Origin: VRUE01 sp963837735
GTDB lineage: Bacteria; Actinomycetota; Thermoleophilia; Solirubrobacterales; 70-9
Direction: 5' to 3'
DNA: 64,000 bases
Assembly: GCA_963837735.1 (NCBI GenBank)
Contig: CAWIOM010000004.1
Span: forward strand, 186,001 to 250,000
Positions 1 through 9,499 of this stretch are shown here, in pieces (within the stretch, counting starts at the first letter, position 1; every line of letters begins with the position of its first letter). The notes under the pieces are model-generated. The model had not been told where the DNA came from. It did no database searches and was given only the letters and a program-made list of their open reading frames with translations. The position numbers and the translations under genes are program-made.

Positions 1-996
1 ACCGTTGCCGGTCGAGTCGACGCCGTCGCGCTCCGCCCGCAGGCGGTCGTAGAGGAAGGAGACGATCCGGCCCTCCTCGAGGAGCAGGGTTTTTTGGGTG
101 GGAGTGCCCTCGTCGTCGATCGCGTCGGTCCCCCATTCGTTCGGCATCCGGCCGTCGTCGTAGGCGCTGAGCAGCGGCCGTGCGAGCTGCTCGCCGAGCT
201 TGCCGGCGTAGACGCTCGCCCCCTTCTGGACGTGGTCGGCCTCGAGACCGTGACCGGTCATCTCGTGGAAGAGGACGCCGCCGAAGCCGCCGCCGACGAC
301 CACCGGCATCGAGCCGGCGGGGGCTGGGCCTGCCTCGAGCAGGGTCAGGGCCTTGGCCGCCGCCTGGCTCGCAATCGAGCCGGGATCGTCTTCGAGCAGC
401 TCGAACCCGCGATGGGCGCCGAGGGTCTCGTGGCCGGTCTCGACGAGGTCGCCGCGACGGGCGACCGCCTGGACCCCGATCCGGGTCCTGGTGCGGTCGT
501 CGCCCGTGAAGAGCCCGTCGGAATTCGCGACCGTCACCTGGCGCCGGGCCTCGGCGTAGGAGGCGAGCACCTGCGCCACCTCGGCCCCCTCGGCGCGGCC
601 GCGCTCGTCGAGTTCGCGCAGCAGAGACGCCTTGCGCTCGGCGGGGACGTCTTCGGGCCGGCGCCCGATCGGCTCCGGCTTGGTCTCGACCGCGGTCAGG
701 GAGCGCGGCTCGGCCCTCTCGCCCCGCAGTGCCGAGGCGGCCTCGGAGGCGGCGCGCTCGAGGTCGGCCGGGTCGAGCCCGTCGACGTGGGCGAAGTAGG
801 TGGTGCCGCCGCCGATCACCCGGATTCCGGCTCCCTCCCCGGCGCCTGACTGGACCGATTCGATCCGCGACTCGTCGATCGCCATGGCCAGCCCGGCTCG
901 GCGCTCGGCGAAGACCTCGGCGAACTCGCCGCCGTTGGCGAGCGCCGCGGCGAGGACGCGCTCGGCGACGTCGGGGTCGACCAGGGGCGAGGTCAT
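1..996 (-). CDS. tldD: TldD/PmbA-family metalloprotease, 3' end beyond the window
   Basis: The 332 visible codons give the N-terminal two thirds of a TldD-type zinc metalloprotease (full length usually about 460-480 residues). The metal-binding signature HEMTGHGLE lies at residues 244-252, after a glycine-rich strand (VVVGGGFGG). TldD/TldE proteins cleave unfolded peptides and mature small modified peptides such as microcins; the substrate here is unknown. The ATG at 996 overlaps the stop of the upstream 75-aa gene by ATGA, which supports this start and translational coupling. The missing C-terminal part holds the rest of the active-site domain, so activity cannot be judged. No TldE partner is visible; it would lie outside the window. 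Confidence 0.9.
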   Translation of the reverse strand, partial: MTSPLVDPDVAERVLAAALANGGEFAEVFAERRAGLAMAIDESRIESVQSGAGEGAGIRVIGGGTTYFAHVDGLDPADLERAASEAASALRGERAEPRSLTAVETKPEPIGRRPEDVPAERKASLLRELDERGRAEGAEVAQVLASYAEARRQVTVANSDGLFTGDDRTRTRIGVQAVARRGDLVETGHETLGAHRGFELLEDDPGSIASQAAAKALTLLEAGPAPAGSMPVVVGGGFGGVLFHEMTGHGLEADHVQKGASVYAGKLGEQLARPLLSAYDDGRMPNEWGTDAIDDEGTPTQKTLLLEEGRIVSFLYDRLRAERDGVDSTGNG

Positions 997-1220
997 GGCT
1001 GACTCCTCTTCCCCGCCAACTCGATCAGCCGCCCGACGGCGACGAACAGCTCGGCGCCGGACACCGAGTCGGCGGCATGGTCCGCGGCGCGGCCTCCGGG
1101 GTAGTAGAGCCGGGCGAAGGGCCGCCGAGAGACCCGCCGCCGGCGCATGTAGGCGGCGGCCTCATCCGCGTAACCGGAGACGCGGTCGAGGAGGACGCGG
1201 TGCGGCTTCGGTGGGGTCAC
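993..1220 (-). CDS. small basic protein of unknown function, 75 aa
   Basis: A 75-residue, arginine-rich protein with no signal peptide or membrane segment. I do not recognise the family. It overlaps both neighbours by 4 bp (stop/start ATGA at each end), between a Roadblock-like gene and tldD, so the three are probably one translationally coupled transcript. The tight coupling on both sides is the main reason to believe it is a gene. The middle (residues about 14-45: a YADEAAAYMRRRRVSRRPF-type stretch and GGRAADHAAD) suggests a short helical protein. Function is not inferred. Confidence 0.6.
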   Translation of the reverse strand: MTPPKPHRVLLDRVSGYADEAAAYMRRRRVSRRPFARLYYPGGRAADHAADSVSGAELFVAVGRLIELAGKRSQP

Positions 1221-1600
1221 TCGGGGCCTCCCCCGTCGCCGCCGGCGGCGAGGTCGCGAAGGATCGAGCGCAGGTCGAAGAGCAGCAGTGAGGCGAGCGC
1301 GAAGCGCTCGGTGACGGCGACCGCGACGAGGCCGTCGTGCCGGATCGCGAACACCTCACCCTGCTCGGTCGCGATGTGGACCTGCTCGACGGGCTCGCCG
1401 CCGGCCCGGTCGGCAACCGACAGCAGGGCCGCGACGTCCTCGCCCCAACGGAGCGGCTCGCCGGTGGCGGCGAGCACCGAGCCCCGGGCCTCGAGGATCG
1501 CCGCGCCGCGCAGGTCGGGAGAGAGCTCCGCCATCAGGGAGAGGGCCCGCTCGGCGTCCTCTCCAGGGACCGAACTGCGGTCTTTCGCGGTGTCGACCAT
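1217..1600 (-). CDS. Roadblock/LC7-like regulatory protein
   Basis: A 127-aa protein with the alternating pattern of a Roadblock/LC7 fold: a helix (SLMAELSPDLRGAAIL), then strands EARGSVLAATG and EVFAIRHDGLVAVAVT, then a closing helix (ALASLLLFDLRSILRDL). Such proteins often act as GTPase-activating or scaffold subunits in actinobacteria, but here the fold is inferred from pattern only. An in-frame ATG at 1645 is possible; I prefer 1600 because the longer version would overlap the divergent small membrane ORF. The 3' end overlaps the 75-aa gene by 4 bp. First gene of the three-gene run ending in tldD. Confidence 0.6.
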   Translation of the reverse strand: MVDTAKDRSSVPGEDAERALSLMAELSPDLRGAAILEARGSVLAATGEPLRWGEDVAALLSVADRAGGEPVEQVHIATEQGEVFAIRHDGLVAVAVTERFALASLLLFDLRSILRDLAAGGDGGGPE

Positions 1601-1623
1601 CGGATCAGCCAAAATACCGTTCC

Positions 1624-1773
1624 GTGTCGGTAGCCCGGGTCTCATGGATAGTCGTCGTCGGCGCGTGCGCGATAGCCGCGGTCCTCTTCGCGATCAGCGG
1701 ATACACCGGCTACACGGTCACGGTCAGCGCCGTCGGCCTCGCCGCCGCGGTCAACCTGCTGCCTTCACCCTGA
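1624..1773 (+). CDS. possible 49-aa membrane protein
   Basis: A short GTG-started reading frame encodes a mostly hydrophobic peptide. It has one clear transmembrane segment (residues about 7-25, SWIVVVGACAIAAVLFAISG) and a second hydrophobic stretch (residues about 32-47) ending in NLLPSP. It is divergent from the Roadblock-like gene and its last 9 bases overlap the convergent end of the CDF transporter gene. No good ribosome binding site is visible, so it is only a candidate. Support comes from composition: the other frames here do not give a clean membrane protein. Confidence 0.4.
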   Translation: MSVARVSWIVVVGACAIAAVLFAISGYTGYTVTVSAVGLAAAVNLLPSP

Positions 1774-2667
1774 GCGGTAGGGGCCGCCCGCGCCCTCGCG
1801 CAGCGAAGTCTCAGGCTCGACGTGGATCAGGACCTCGGCGCGGGGCAGCGCCGCCTCGATCGCGTCGCGCATCTGGTGGGCGAGCGCGTGGGCACGCTCG
1901 AGGCTCGTGCCCGAGCGGTACTGGACGTGGAGATCGATGTAGCGAAGCGCACCCGCCCGCCGCGAGCGCAGCTTGTGGTAGCCGGCCACCTCCTCCGTGC
2001 GCACCGAGGCGATTGCCGCCTCGATCCGGTCGACCTCGTCCGCGGGCAGGGATTCGTCGACCAGGGCGCCCGAGGAGCGCCGGATGATCCGCAGCCCCGC
2101 GCCGACGATCGCCGCAGCCACGACGAGCGCGGTGATCGAGTCGAAGGCGACGACGCCGGTCAGTTCGACCAGAAGCAGGCCCCCGAGGACGCCGGCCGAG
2201 GTCAGGGCATCGGTGCGCAGGTGGGAGGCGTCGCCCTCGAGGGCGGGCGACTCGTGGGCCCGCGCCTGGCGGGAGAGCACGGTCGAGACGGCGAGGTTGG
2301 CGACCACCGAGAGGCCCATCACCGCGATCCCGACCCCGAGCCTCTCGACTTCGGCCCCGACGACCAGCCGGTGGGTCGCCTCGTAGATGATGATCCCGGC
2401 GCCGACGAGGATCAGCATTCCCTCGATCGTCGCCGCCAGGCTCTCGACCTTGGAATGGCCGTAGGGGTGGTCCTCGTCGGCGGGCTCGTCGGCTTTGCGG
2501 ACCGAGATGAAGGCGATCACCGAGGCGACCAGGTCGATCAGCGAGTGCAGCGCCTCGGTGAGGATCGCGATCGAGCCGGTGATCGCCCCCGCCGCCAGCT
2601 TGATCGCGATCAGGGCCGCGTTCGAAGCGATCGAGAGCGCCGCGGCGCCGCTCTTCGTGCGGATCAT
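1765..2667 (-). CDS. cation diffusion facilitator (CDF) metal transporter
   Basis: A 300-aa inner-membrane transporter of the CDF family, which exports divalent metals (Zn, Co, Fe, Mn) by proton exchange. About six membrane segments are visible. Metal-site HxxxD motifs occur in the second segment (ALHSLID) and the fifth (SHLRTDALTS), with the typical loop DEDHPYGHSKVE after the second. The C-terminal cytoplasmic domain (residues about 205-295) has the ferredoxin-like pattern ending HVEPE. The ATG at 2667 overlaps the rdgB stop by ATGA. It is last in the rph-rdgB-CDF run. The transported metal cannot be told from sequence. Confidence 0.92.
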   Translation of the reverse strand: MIRTKSGAAALSIASNAALIAIKLAAGAITGSIAILTEALHSLIDLVASVIAFISVRKADEPADEDHPYGHSKVESLAATIEGMLILVGAGIIIYEATHRLVVGAEVERLGVGIAVMGLSVVANLAVSTVLSRQARAHESPALEGDASHLRTDALTSAGVLGGLLLVELTGVVAFDSITALVVAAAIVGAGLRIIRRSSGALVDESLPADEVDRIEAAIASVRTEEVAGYHKLRSRRAGALRYIDLHVQYRSGTSLERAHALAHQMRDAIEAALPRAEVLIHVEPETSLREGAGGPYRSG

Positions 2668-3257
2668 CGACCGCTGTGGGCCGCGCCTCGAACCGCCAGA
2701 TGTGCGGCGAGCATCCGGGCTGCCCGTCCCCGGTGGCTGATCTCGTTCTTCTCGGCGTCGCTGAGCTCCGACATCGTCCGCTCGTCCTCGGTATCGGCCG
2801 GCACGAACGCCGGGTCGTAGCCGAAGCCGCCGCTGCCCCGCGGCTCGCCGATCAGGTGGCCCTCGCAGCGCGCTTCGAAGACGTGCTCGGTGCCGTCCTC
2901 GTCGATCAGGGCCAGCGCGCAGGTGTAGTGGGCACGGCGATCGTCGCCCGCCGCCGCGACCTCGCGCAGCAGCTTCTCGAGGTTCTCCTCGTCGCTGGCC
3001 CCGGGGCCGCCATAGCGCGCCGAGTGGATCCCGGGCCGCCCTCCGAGCGCCGCCGCGCCGATCCCGGAATCGTCGGCGACCACGGCCTCTCCTGTCGCCC
3101 GCCGGGCCGCCCGCGCCTTCTCGAGCGCGATCCCGGCGAAGGAGTCGCCCTCCTCGGGCGGCAGGATGACGTCGTCGGGAAGCGGCTCCAGCTCGACACC
3201 CGGCAGCAGCTCGCGAAGCTCGCGCAGCTTGTGCCGATTGCCGGTGGCGAAGATCAA
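2664..3257 (-). CDS. rdgB: XTP/dITP diphosphatase (RdgB/HAM1)
   Basis: A 197-aa house-cleaning pyrophosphatase that hydrolyses XTP, dITP and ITP to monophosphates, keeping deaminated purines out of DNA and RNA. Family motifs are present: ATGNRHK at residues 4-10, the catalytic DDSG at 62-65 followed by GGRPGIHSARY, GGFGYDPAF at 143-151, and SHRGRA near the end. Length is normal. The start is TTG at 3257, overlapping the rph stop as TTGA, which decides the start. The rph-rdgB order is common in bacteria and supports both calls. Confidence 0.95.
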   Translation of the reverse strand: MIFATGNRHKLRELRELLPGVELEPLPDDVILPPEEGDSFAGIALEKARAARRATGEAVVADDSGIGAAALGGRPGIHSARYGGPGASDEENLEKLLREVAAAGDDRRAHYTCALALIDEDGTEHVFEARCEGHLIGEPRGSGGFGYDPAFVPADTEDERTMSELSDAEKNEISHRGRAARMLAAHLAVRGAAHSGR

Positions 3258-3979
3258 GTTCCCGCGACCTGCTCCTGGACCTGGCGCAGGCGCTCGATCC
3301 CGGCCTCCGCCAGGCCGAGCAGCTCGTCGAGGGAAGCGCGGGAGAGCGGTGTGCGCTCGGCCGTCGCCTGCACCTCGACGAGGCCGCCACCGCCGGTCAT
3401 CACCACGTTGGCATCGACCTCGGCGGTCGAGTCCTCGGAGTAGTCGAGATCGCAGAGGGCCTGGCCGTCGACCATGCCGACGCTGATCGCCGCCACCGAG
3501 CCGTTCAGCGGCATTTTCTCGATCTCGTCCGCGTCGACCAGCTTCTGCAGCGCCAGGCGCAGGGCGACGTAGCCGCCGGTGATCGCAGCGCAGCGGGTGC
3601 CGCCGTCGGCCTCGAGCACGTCGCAGTCGACGTAGACGCTGCGTTCGCCGAGGTCCTTGAAGTCGACGACGACCCGCAGCGAACGCCCGATCAGGCGCTG
3701 GATCTCAACCCCCCGCCCGTCCTGCTTGCCGCGCGAGATGTCGCGAGCCTTGCGTTCCCCGGTCGAGGCGGGCAGCATCGAGTACTCCGCCGTCACCCAG
3801 CCGCGGCCGCGGCCCTGCATCCAGCGCGGAACCTGGTCGCTGACCGACGCCGTGCAGATCACTTTCGTGCCGCCGATCGAGATCAGCGCCGAGCCGTCTG
3901 CGGTGGCGACGAATTCGGGCTCGATCGTCACCGGCCGGATGTCGGCAGGGGCGCGGTCGTAGCTGCGCGACTCAGGCAT
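3254..3979 (-). CDS. rph: ribonuclease PH
   Basis: A 241-aa phosphorolytic 3'-5' exoribonuclease that trims tRNA 3' ends. It shows the RNase PH landmarks: SALISIGGTKVICTASV near residues 29-45, RGWVTAEYSMLPASTGERKARD (about 59-80), GRSLRVVVDFKDLGERSVYVDCDVL (about 99-123), ADGGTRCAAITGGYVAL, and a C-terminal helix. Full length and intact. The region upstream (3980-4106) holds no gene and presumably the promoter. First gene of an operon with rdgB and the CDF transporter. Confidence 0.96.
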   Translation of the reverse strand: MPESRSYDRAPADIRPVTIEPEFVATADGSALISIGGTKVICTASVSDQVPRWMQGRGRGWVTAEYSMLPASTGERKARDISRGKQDGRGVEIQRLIGRSLRVVVDFKDLGERSVYVDCDVLEADGGTRCAAITGGYVALRLALQKLVDADEIEKMPLNGSVAAISVGMVDGQALCDLDYSEDSTAEVDANVVMTGGGGLVEVQATAERTPLSRASLDELLGLAEAGIERLRQVQEQVAGT

Positions 3980-4106
3980 CAGTTCTGTCGCTCCTCGCTC
4001 ACCGGCACGAGTCTTTCACTTCTATTCCGGATCAAGCTCGAAGGGCTATATCCGTGACTCAGCCGCAGCGGGTCGTTTGGGCGAGCCCGCGTCGGCGCTC
4101 AGGGAA

Positions 4107-5060
4107 TCAGTGCCGGCGCTCGCAACCGGGGCTTCGCTGCTGATCACGGCCCGGCCCGCCGTTGCACAGGTCGGGGCGACCCGCGCCGCCGTTCAGGGCA
4201 TCGGCCCCGGCCTCGCCGAAGAGCCGGTCGGCTGCCGCCTCGCCGAAGATGTGGTCGGCGCCGCCACCGCCGAGCACGGTGTCCTTGCCCGCCTGGCCGT
4301 GGAGGGTGTCCCCACCGCCCTGGCCGAGCACGACGTCGTTGCCGCCGCCGCCGAGGATCATGTCGTTGCCGCCGAGCCCGCAGACCAGGTCATTGCCGCC
4401 CCCTGCCCGGATCACGTCGCGCTTCGGGGTGCCGAGGATCACATCCCGGCCGGCCGTGCCGTTCGTCGGAGGGCCTGGCTTGACGAAGATCGTCGGTGTC
4501 TTGCCGCGGCAGGTCACCTTCGACTTCTTCCCCGGTGGGTCTTCGGGCGCTCCAGGCGGCCGCGAAGCAGCTTCTTCTTCTTCCTTGCGTTTTCTTTCTT
4601 CTTCTGCCTTTTTCTCTTTTTCTTCTTCTTCGGTGGCGTCGGGGACGGTGATGTAGATCGTGCCGCCGCCGAAGGCGTTGGTCTTCGCGACCGCAAAGTC
4701 CGTGCAATCGACATGCGTATCCGGGTTTGCGGCGCTGTGGGTGCTTGGGGCACTGGCGCGGTACCAGTGAGAGCCTTCCGGGGGAGCCCAGCCATATATC
4801 GGTTAGGGATCGTCGTGAAAGGGCGGTACTGGGTTAGCTTTTGTGAGACTGCCGCTCCAGAGATATTCGATCTGCCATGCCGCCGCGTCTTTTTGCGCCG
4901 GCCACTGCAGATACGCGATTGCCGCGCAGTTGTTGTTGCTGCTGTTTCCGCTTCGGACCTCCAGCGATAGCGGCAGCGCCACGACTTTCGCGGTGGCCGC
5001 CGACACCGGCAGCGCGAGCAGCAGGCCAAACGCACAGGCAAGGACGGCGAGACGGCGCAT
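4107..5060 (-). pseudogene. secreted RTX (calcium-binding repeat) protein interrupted by an in-frame TAA
   Basis: One frame runs from ATG 5060 to the stop at 4107, broken only by TAA at 4803-4805. Residues 1-about 24 are a signal peptide (MRRLAVLACAFGLLLALPVSA). A domain with WQIEYLWSGS follows, and then the stop. Past it the same frame continues PIYGWAPPEGSHWYR, a Glu/Lys-rich linker, and at least seven RTX-like GGxGxDxxxG nonapeptides (residues about 215-305), the calcium-roll type of extracellular proteins. AAAGGAGG lies 4 nt before ATG 5060 and fixes the start. Either it is a nonsense pseudogene, a base error, or a readthrough gene. Unlike other broken genes in the window, no frameshift is involved. 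Confidence 0.75.
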
Positions 5061-5239
5061 CCATCCTCCTTTGGATTTTCCCGTACCGAGCACCAGAACG
5101 ATTTGAGCGTTCGCACCCAAGTTCCGCAACCTCGCGAGCGCAAGTTGGGCCGATCGGCCCAAGCGGTCAGCCGGGGCGTCGGCTCGCTCCGTCACGCTGG
5201 TCATCTAGGCTGGGGCCAGGCAGGCTCCACGAGCGATTC

Positions 5240-8057
5240 GTGTCCCGTTCCGCCCACACCGCGTCGCGCCAGCCGGTGCCGCTGCCGGGCCCTTTGCGCA
5301 GCGCCCGAGCGCGCCCCTGGCCGATCGTCGGCCGCGACGCCGAGCTGGCGGAGCTGGCCGCCGCCTGGGAGCGGGTCGTTCAAGGCGGCAGCGAGACGGC
5401 GCTGGTGGCCGGCGAGCCCGGCGCCGGCAAGAGCCGCCTGGTCGCCGAGGCGGCCGGGGCCGCCCACGCCGATGGAGCCCTGGTCCTCTACGGCAGCGGC
5501 GAAGGCGCCGCCGAGACGCCCTACGGGCCGTTCGTCAACGCCCTGCGCGAACTCGACCGCCACGGGACGGAGCCGCTGACGCGAGGAGCTGCGCGGCTCC
5601 TCGCTCGGCGCCCTCGCCGCGGAGCCCGCAGGAGAGGCTCTCTGGGGCCTGGGCAACGACCGGGCCAAGCTGTTCGCGGCGGCGCTGGAGCTGCTCGAGC
5701 GCATCACCCGCCACGGCCCGCTGCTGCTGGCGATCGACGACCTGCACGGCTGTGGCCCCTCGACCCTCGCCCTGATCCGGCACCTGGCCCGCGCGGGAAG
5801 CGGAGCTCCGTTCCTGCTCCTGACCACCTACCGCCCTACCGAGGTCGACCCGAGCGGCGAGGTGGCCGAGGCGATCGCCGAGCTCAGCTCGAACGCCGGC
5901 TCCAGGCACCTGCAGCTCGGGGCCCTCGGGCCGCCGGCCCTGCGCGAGATCGCTTCCTCGCTGAACCCGGACGCCGACGATGACGCACTCGACCGCGCCG
6001 CGGCGGCGGTTGCCCGCGAGAGCGGCGGCAACGCCCTCTTCGCCTGCGAGCTGCTGCAATCGATGGGCGACCTGAGATCGCCCTCCCCTCCGGATCCGCT
6101 TGCACCCCGCTCGCTGCGGGTGCTGATCGCCACCCGCGCGCACGACCTCGGTGAGCCGGCCTCCACCTGCCTGGCCGCCGCCGCGGCCTTCGGCCGCTCC
6201 TTCGCCCCTGCCGATCTCGCCGCGGGGGCGGGGATCGACCCCAAGGCGGTCGAGGAATCGCTAGGAGCGGCCGAGCGGGCCGGCCTGGTCGCCGCCGAGA
6301 GCGACGGCCACTACGCATTCAGCCACGCGATCGTCGGCCACTGCCTCTACGAGGAGATCGAACCCGCTGCGCGCGGGAGGCTGCACCGGCGCTTCGGCGA
6401 GCGGCTCGAGGCGGAGCCCGAGCTGATCGCCGAAGAGGGCCGGTCCGCCCAGCTCGCCCACCACTGGTGGCGCGCCGAGCCGGCCGATCGCGAGCGGGCC
6501 ACCCGTTACTGCGCCGAGGCCGGCGACGCGGCGCTGCGCAGCTACGACCACGAGCTGGCGGCGAGCTGGTTCGAGCGGGCGCTGGAGCAGCGCGGTGAAG
6601 ACCGGGAGGACGTCGAGCTCTGCGACCTGCTGATCGGCCTCGGGGTCGCGCTCCGCTACACAAACCAGGAGCGCTCGCGCGAGTGCCTGCTCAGGGCGGC
6701 GCGCCTGGCCGACCGCCTCGGCGAGGTCGATCGGCTGGTCGCTGCGGCGCTCGCGAACCATCGCGGCTTCGTCTCCCAGGTGGGCGGCTTCGACCGCGAG
6801 CGCGGCGCGATGCTGCGACGCGCCGGAGAACAGCTCGACGGAAACGGTCCCGAGGCGGCCCTGGTGCTCGCCCAACTGGCGCTGGAGCTGACCTTCACCG
6901 ACCAGGTCGACCGCCGTCGCTGGCTGGCCGAGAGCGCCCTCGTCGCGGCGCGCAAGTCCGGCGACCGTCGCGTCCTCGCCCAGGTGCTGGTCCGTTGCCT
7001 GATCGCCCGCTGGGACCCCGACAACGCCGTCGAGCGGATCGCGATGGCGGCCGAGAGCATCGAGATCGGGGCCGAGCTCGATCAGCCGCTCGATCTGTTC
7101 CACGCTCTCCACTGGCAGGCGGTGGCACAACTGGAGATCTGCGAGGTCGAGGCCGCGGAGCGCTCGCTGCGCGAGCAGGAAAGGATCGCCGAGCGGATCG
7201 GCGACGCCACCGCCCTCTGGCTGTGCGAATGGACGGAGTCGCTGCATCTCTCCCTGCACGGGCGGCTGGAGGAGGCCGAGGCCCGCGCCCAGCGGGCGGT
7301 CGAGAGCGCCAGGCACAGCGCCCAGCCCGACGCCCTTCCCCCTTACATCAGCCAGCTCTGCAGCATCCGCTGGCAGGAAGGGCGGCTCGGCGAGCTGGCG
7401 CCGATGCTGGCGCAGGCGCTCCGCCAGTACCCGGGTATCCCGGGCTTCCGCTCGCTGGTGGCCCTCGCCCACGCCGAAGCCGGCGAGCTCGCCCTTGCCC
7501 GCGATGTGCTTGCCGGCGACGTGGCGACGCGGTTCGAGGCGCTGCCGCGCGACCCGTTCTGGATCGCCACCGTCGTCGACTACGCATACGCCGTCGGCCG
7601 TCTCGGCGACCGCGAGGCGGCGGCCCTCCTGCACGGGATCCTGGATCCCTACCGAGGGCGATTGGCGACGACCGCTGTGGCCATCTGGGGCGTCGTCGAC
7701 CACCCACTCGGCCGGCTCGAGCTGCTGCTGGGCAAGGACGAGGCGGGCCGGCGCTCGCTGCGGGCGGCGATCGATGCCTACGCGGCGATGGGAGCGCCGC
7801 TCTGGAAGGCGCGGGCCGAGGCCGATCTGACGGAGGCCGGAGGAGCCGGATCGTCGCTGGAGGCCCGGATCGCCGCCCTGGGCCTGACCGACCGCCAGGC
7901 GGAGGTGACCCGACTGACCGCCCGCGGCCTCTCCAACCGCGAGATCGCCGAGCAGCTGCTCCTCTCCCCCAACACCGTGAAGCGCCACCTGGAGAACGTC
8001 TACAAGCACACCGGCGTCGGTTCGCGCGGGGCGCTCACCGCGCTGCTGCTGGAGTAG
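5240..8057 (+). CDS. large ATPase-LuxR transcriptional regulator (AAA_16/MalT-like), +1 frameshift near 5580
   Basis: An approximately 940-residue regulator. The N-terminal AAA ATPase begins PIVGRDAELAELAAAWERV and has Walker A GEPGAGKSR (near 5415-5445) and a Walker B-like LLLAIDDLH. TPR-like helical repeats fill the middle. A C-terminal LuxR/NarL helix-turn-helix (LTDRQAEVTRLTARGLSNREIAEQL, then SPNTVKRHLENVYKH) binds DNA. The ATPase and sensor halves lie in frames offset by one extra base at about 5580 (T-E-E-L-R-G restored if one base is removed), probably a sequence error. The GTG at 5240 is a guess; no strong ribosome site is seen. Regulatory targets are unknown. Confidence 0.85.
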
Positions 8058-8113
8058 GACTCGGCAGGGGCGCGAAGCTCCGCCGCCAATCACCTGCCGG
8101 CGAGTGTGGCCAA

Positions 8114-8150
8114 GCGGGCGCCCCCGCCAGGCGGGGGGCGCCCCGCCCGC
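8114..8150. terminator. GC-rich hairpin between convergent genes
   Basis: GCGGGCG (8114-8120) pairs with CGCCCGC (8144-8150). An alternative pairing joins GGCGCCCCCGCC (8117-8128) with GGCGGGGGGCGCC (8130-8142). It lies between the 3' ends of the LuxR-type regulator (+) and the pilin gene (-), so it can serve both directions. There is no T-run, as is usual in this GC range. Confidence 0.55.
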
Positions 8151-8398
8151 TATTTGAATGCCACCTTGTCGACGGCCTCGGTGATTTTGTTGACGATCAG
8201 GCTCGCCAGCTCGGTCCCCTGTTGGCCGTTGAACCCTTTCATCGCCGCCACCATGCCCACCATGAGCAGCGAGACGAGCAGGATCAGGCCGACGTACTCG
8301 ACCGTCCCCTGCCCGCGCTCGCCCTCGGCAAGAGTGCGGATCGTCCTCACCCGCTCGGCGACCGCCGAGTGCAGGTACTCCATCAGCGCGTAGATCAT
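8150..8398 (-). CDS. Flp/TadE-type pilin-like small membrane protein
   Basis: An 82-aa protein with the Flp-pilin layout. A short charged leader (about 28 residues, containing EGERGQG) is followed by the conserved TVEYVGLILLVSLLMVGMVAAM hydrophobic helix starting near residue 32; the Glu at position +5 of this helix is typical of type IV pilins. The tail is KGFNGQQGTELASLIVNKITEAVDKV. Flp pilins are cut by a prepilin peptidase at the G/T-V-E boundary and assemble tight-adherence pili. No other tad genes are in the window, so it may be a lone pilin or a pseudopilin-like membrane protein. Confidence 0.75.
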   Translation of the reverse strand: MIYALMEYLHSAVAERVRTIRTLAEGERGQGTVEYVGLILLVSLLMVGMVAAMKGFNGQQGTELASLIVNKITEAVDKVAFK

Positions 8399-8539
8399 CG
8401 GATTGCCTCCGTGTCGTGGTTTGGGGCAACCCTGGCCGCGGTCCGCTCACCGATCCAGACGCGGATGCGCCAATTCCCCGACCCGGGTGTGCCGAACCAC
8501 GCCTCACCTGGACGCCACCGCCGCGGATACGCTCAGCCG

Positions 8540-9484
8540 GTGCGCGTCCTCGTCGTCACCAACTTCGTCCCCGACGCCGCCACGCCGCAACGCGGGCGCT
8601 GGGTGCGGGACCAGGTCGAGGAGATGCGGCGGCGAGGGATCGAGGTCGAGGTCTTTGCCTTCCCACCCGGCTCGCGCCACTACATCCCGGCGACCCGCCG
8701 GCTGCGCCGCCTGCTCCGGGATGAGCAGCCGTTCGACCTCGTCCATGCCCATTACGGGCTGCCCGGCTGGTGCGCGCAGCTGGCCGGGGCGCGGCCGCTC
8801 CTCGTCAGCTTCCACGGCACCGACGTCCGCCACCCCGTCGTCGGCGCCCTCTCTCGCCGGCTGATCCGCCGGGTCGAGATGACGGCGGTCGTCTCGCAGG
8901 CGCTCTTCCTGGAGGAGAACGGGCGGCCCGGCCTGCCCCTCGTGCACGGAGCCGCCGTTCTTCCCTGCGGGCCGGATCTCTCCCGCTTCGGCCCCCTGCC
9001 TCGGGCAGAGGCGCGGCGCGAGCTGGGGCTCGACCCCGAGGCCGGCTACCTGCTCTTTCCCGCCGACCCGGCGCGCCCCGAGAAGCGGGCCGACCGCGCC
9101 AGGGAGCTCGCCCGGGCCTGTCAGGCCGAGCTGCTCGACGGCGGGTCGATCGAGCCCGACGCGATGCGGCTCTGGATCAACGCCGCCAACGCCGTCCTCG
9201 TCACCTCCGACTACGAGGGCTTCGGGATGATCTGCATCGAGGCACTGGCCTGCGGGGTCCCGGTCCTCTCCACCCCGGTCGGCATCGCGCCCCTGATGCT
9301 CGACGGGATCGGCGGGGCGCTCTGCGCGCCCTTTGAGCTCGACGCCTGGAGGGCGGCGGCGCTTCCCCACCTGAACTCGCCCGACCCGAGGATTGCCGGC
9401 GCCGGACGCGCCGAGTGGCTCTCATCGACGCGCACGGCGGAGCGCACGATCGAGGCCTATCGCGACCTTCTCGCCTCCTCGTAA
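8540..9484 (+). CDS. glycosyltransferase, GT4-like, with a shortened C-terminal domain
   Basis: 314 aa. The N-terminal half resembles GT4 acceptor domains: MRVLVVTNFVPDAATPQRGRWVRDQV, then DLVHAHYGLPG, VSFHGTDVRHP and VVSQAL. The C-terminal half has the nucleotide-sugar signature SDYEGFGMICIEALACGVPVLSTPVG with the E-x7-E pattern. Between PARPEKRADRA and AANAVLV only about 35 residues are present where GT4 enzymes usually have about 60-80, so the donor domain looks internally shortened; activity is not certain. The GTG at 8540 is chosen because it precedes the first strand. Likely role is cell-envelope polysaccharide or glycolipid synthesis; the substrate is unknown. Confidence 0.8.
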   Translation: MRVLVVTNFVPDAATPQRGRWVRDQVEEMRRRGIEVEVFAFPPGSRHYIPATRRLRRLLRDEQPFDLVHAHYGLPGWCAQLAGARPLLVSFHGTDVRHPVVGALSRRLIRRVEMTAVVSQALFLEENGRPGLPLVHGAAVLPCGPDLSRFGPLPRAEARRELGLDPEAGYLLFPADPARPEKRADRARELARACQAELLDGGSIEPDAMRLWINAANAVLVTSDYEGFGMICIEALACGVPVLSTPVGIAPLMLDGIGGALCAPFELDAWRAAALPHLNSPDPRIAGAGRAEWLSSTRTAERTIEAYRDLLASS

Positions 9485-9499
9485 TAGATTTGTCCTGCA

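Noticed and set aside
4560..4640. Simple-sequence TTCTTC tract as a repeat element
   Set aside because: It encodes the Glu/Lys-rich linker of the RTX protein on the other strand, so it is explained by coding.
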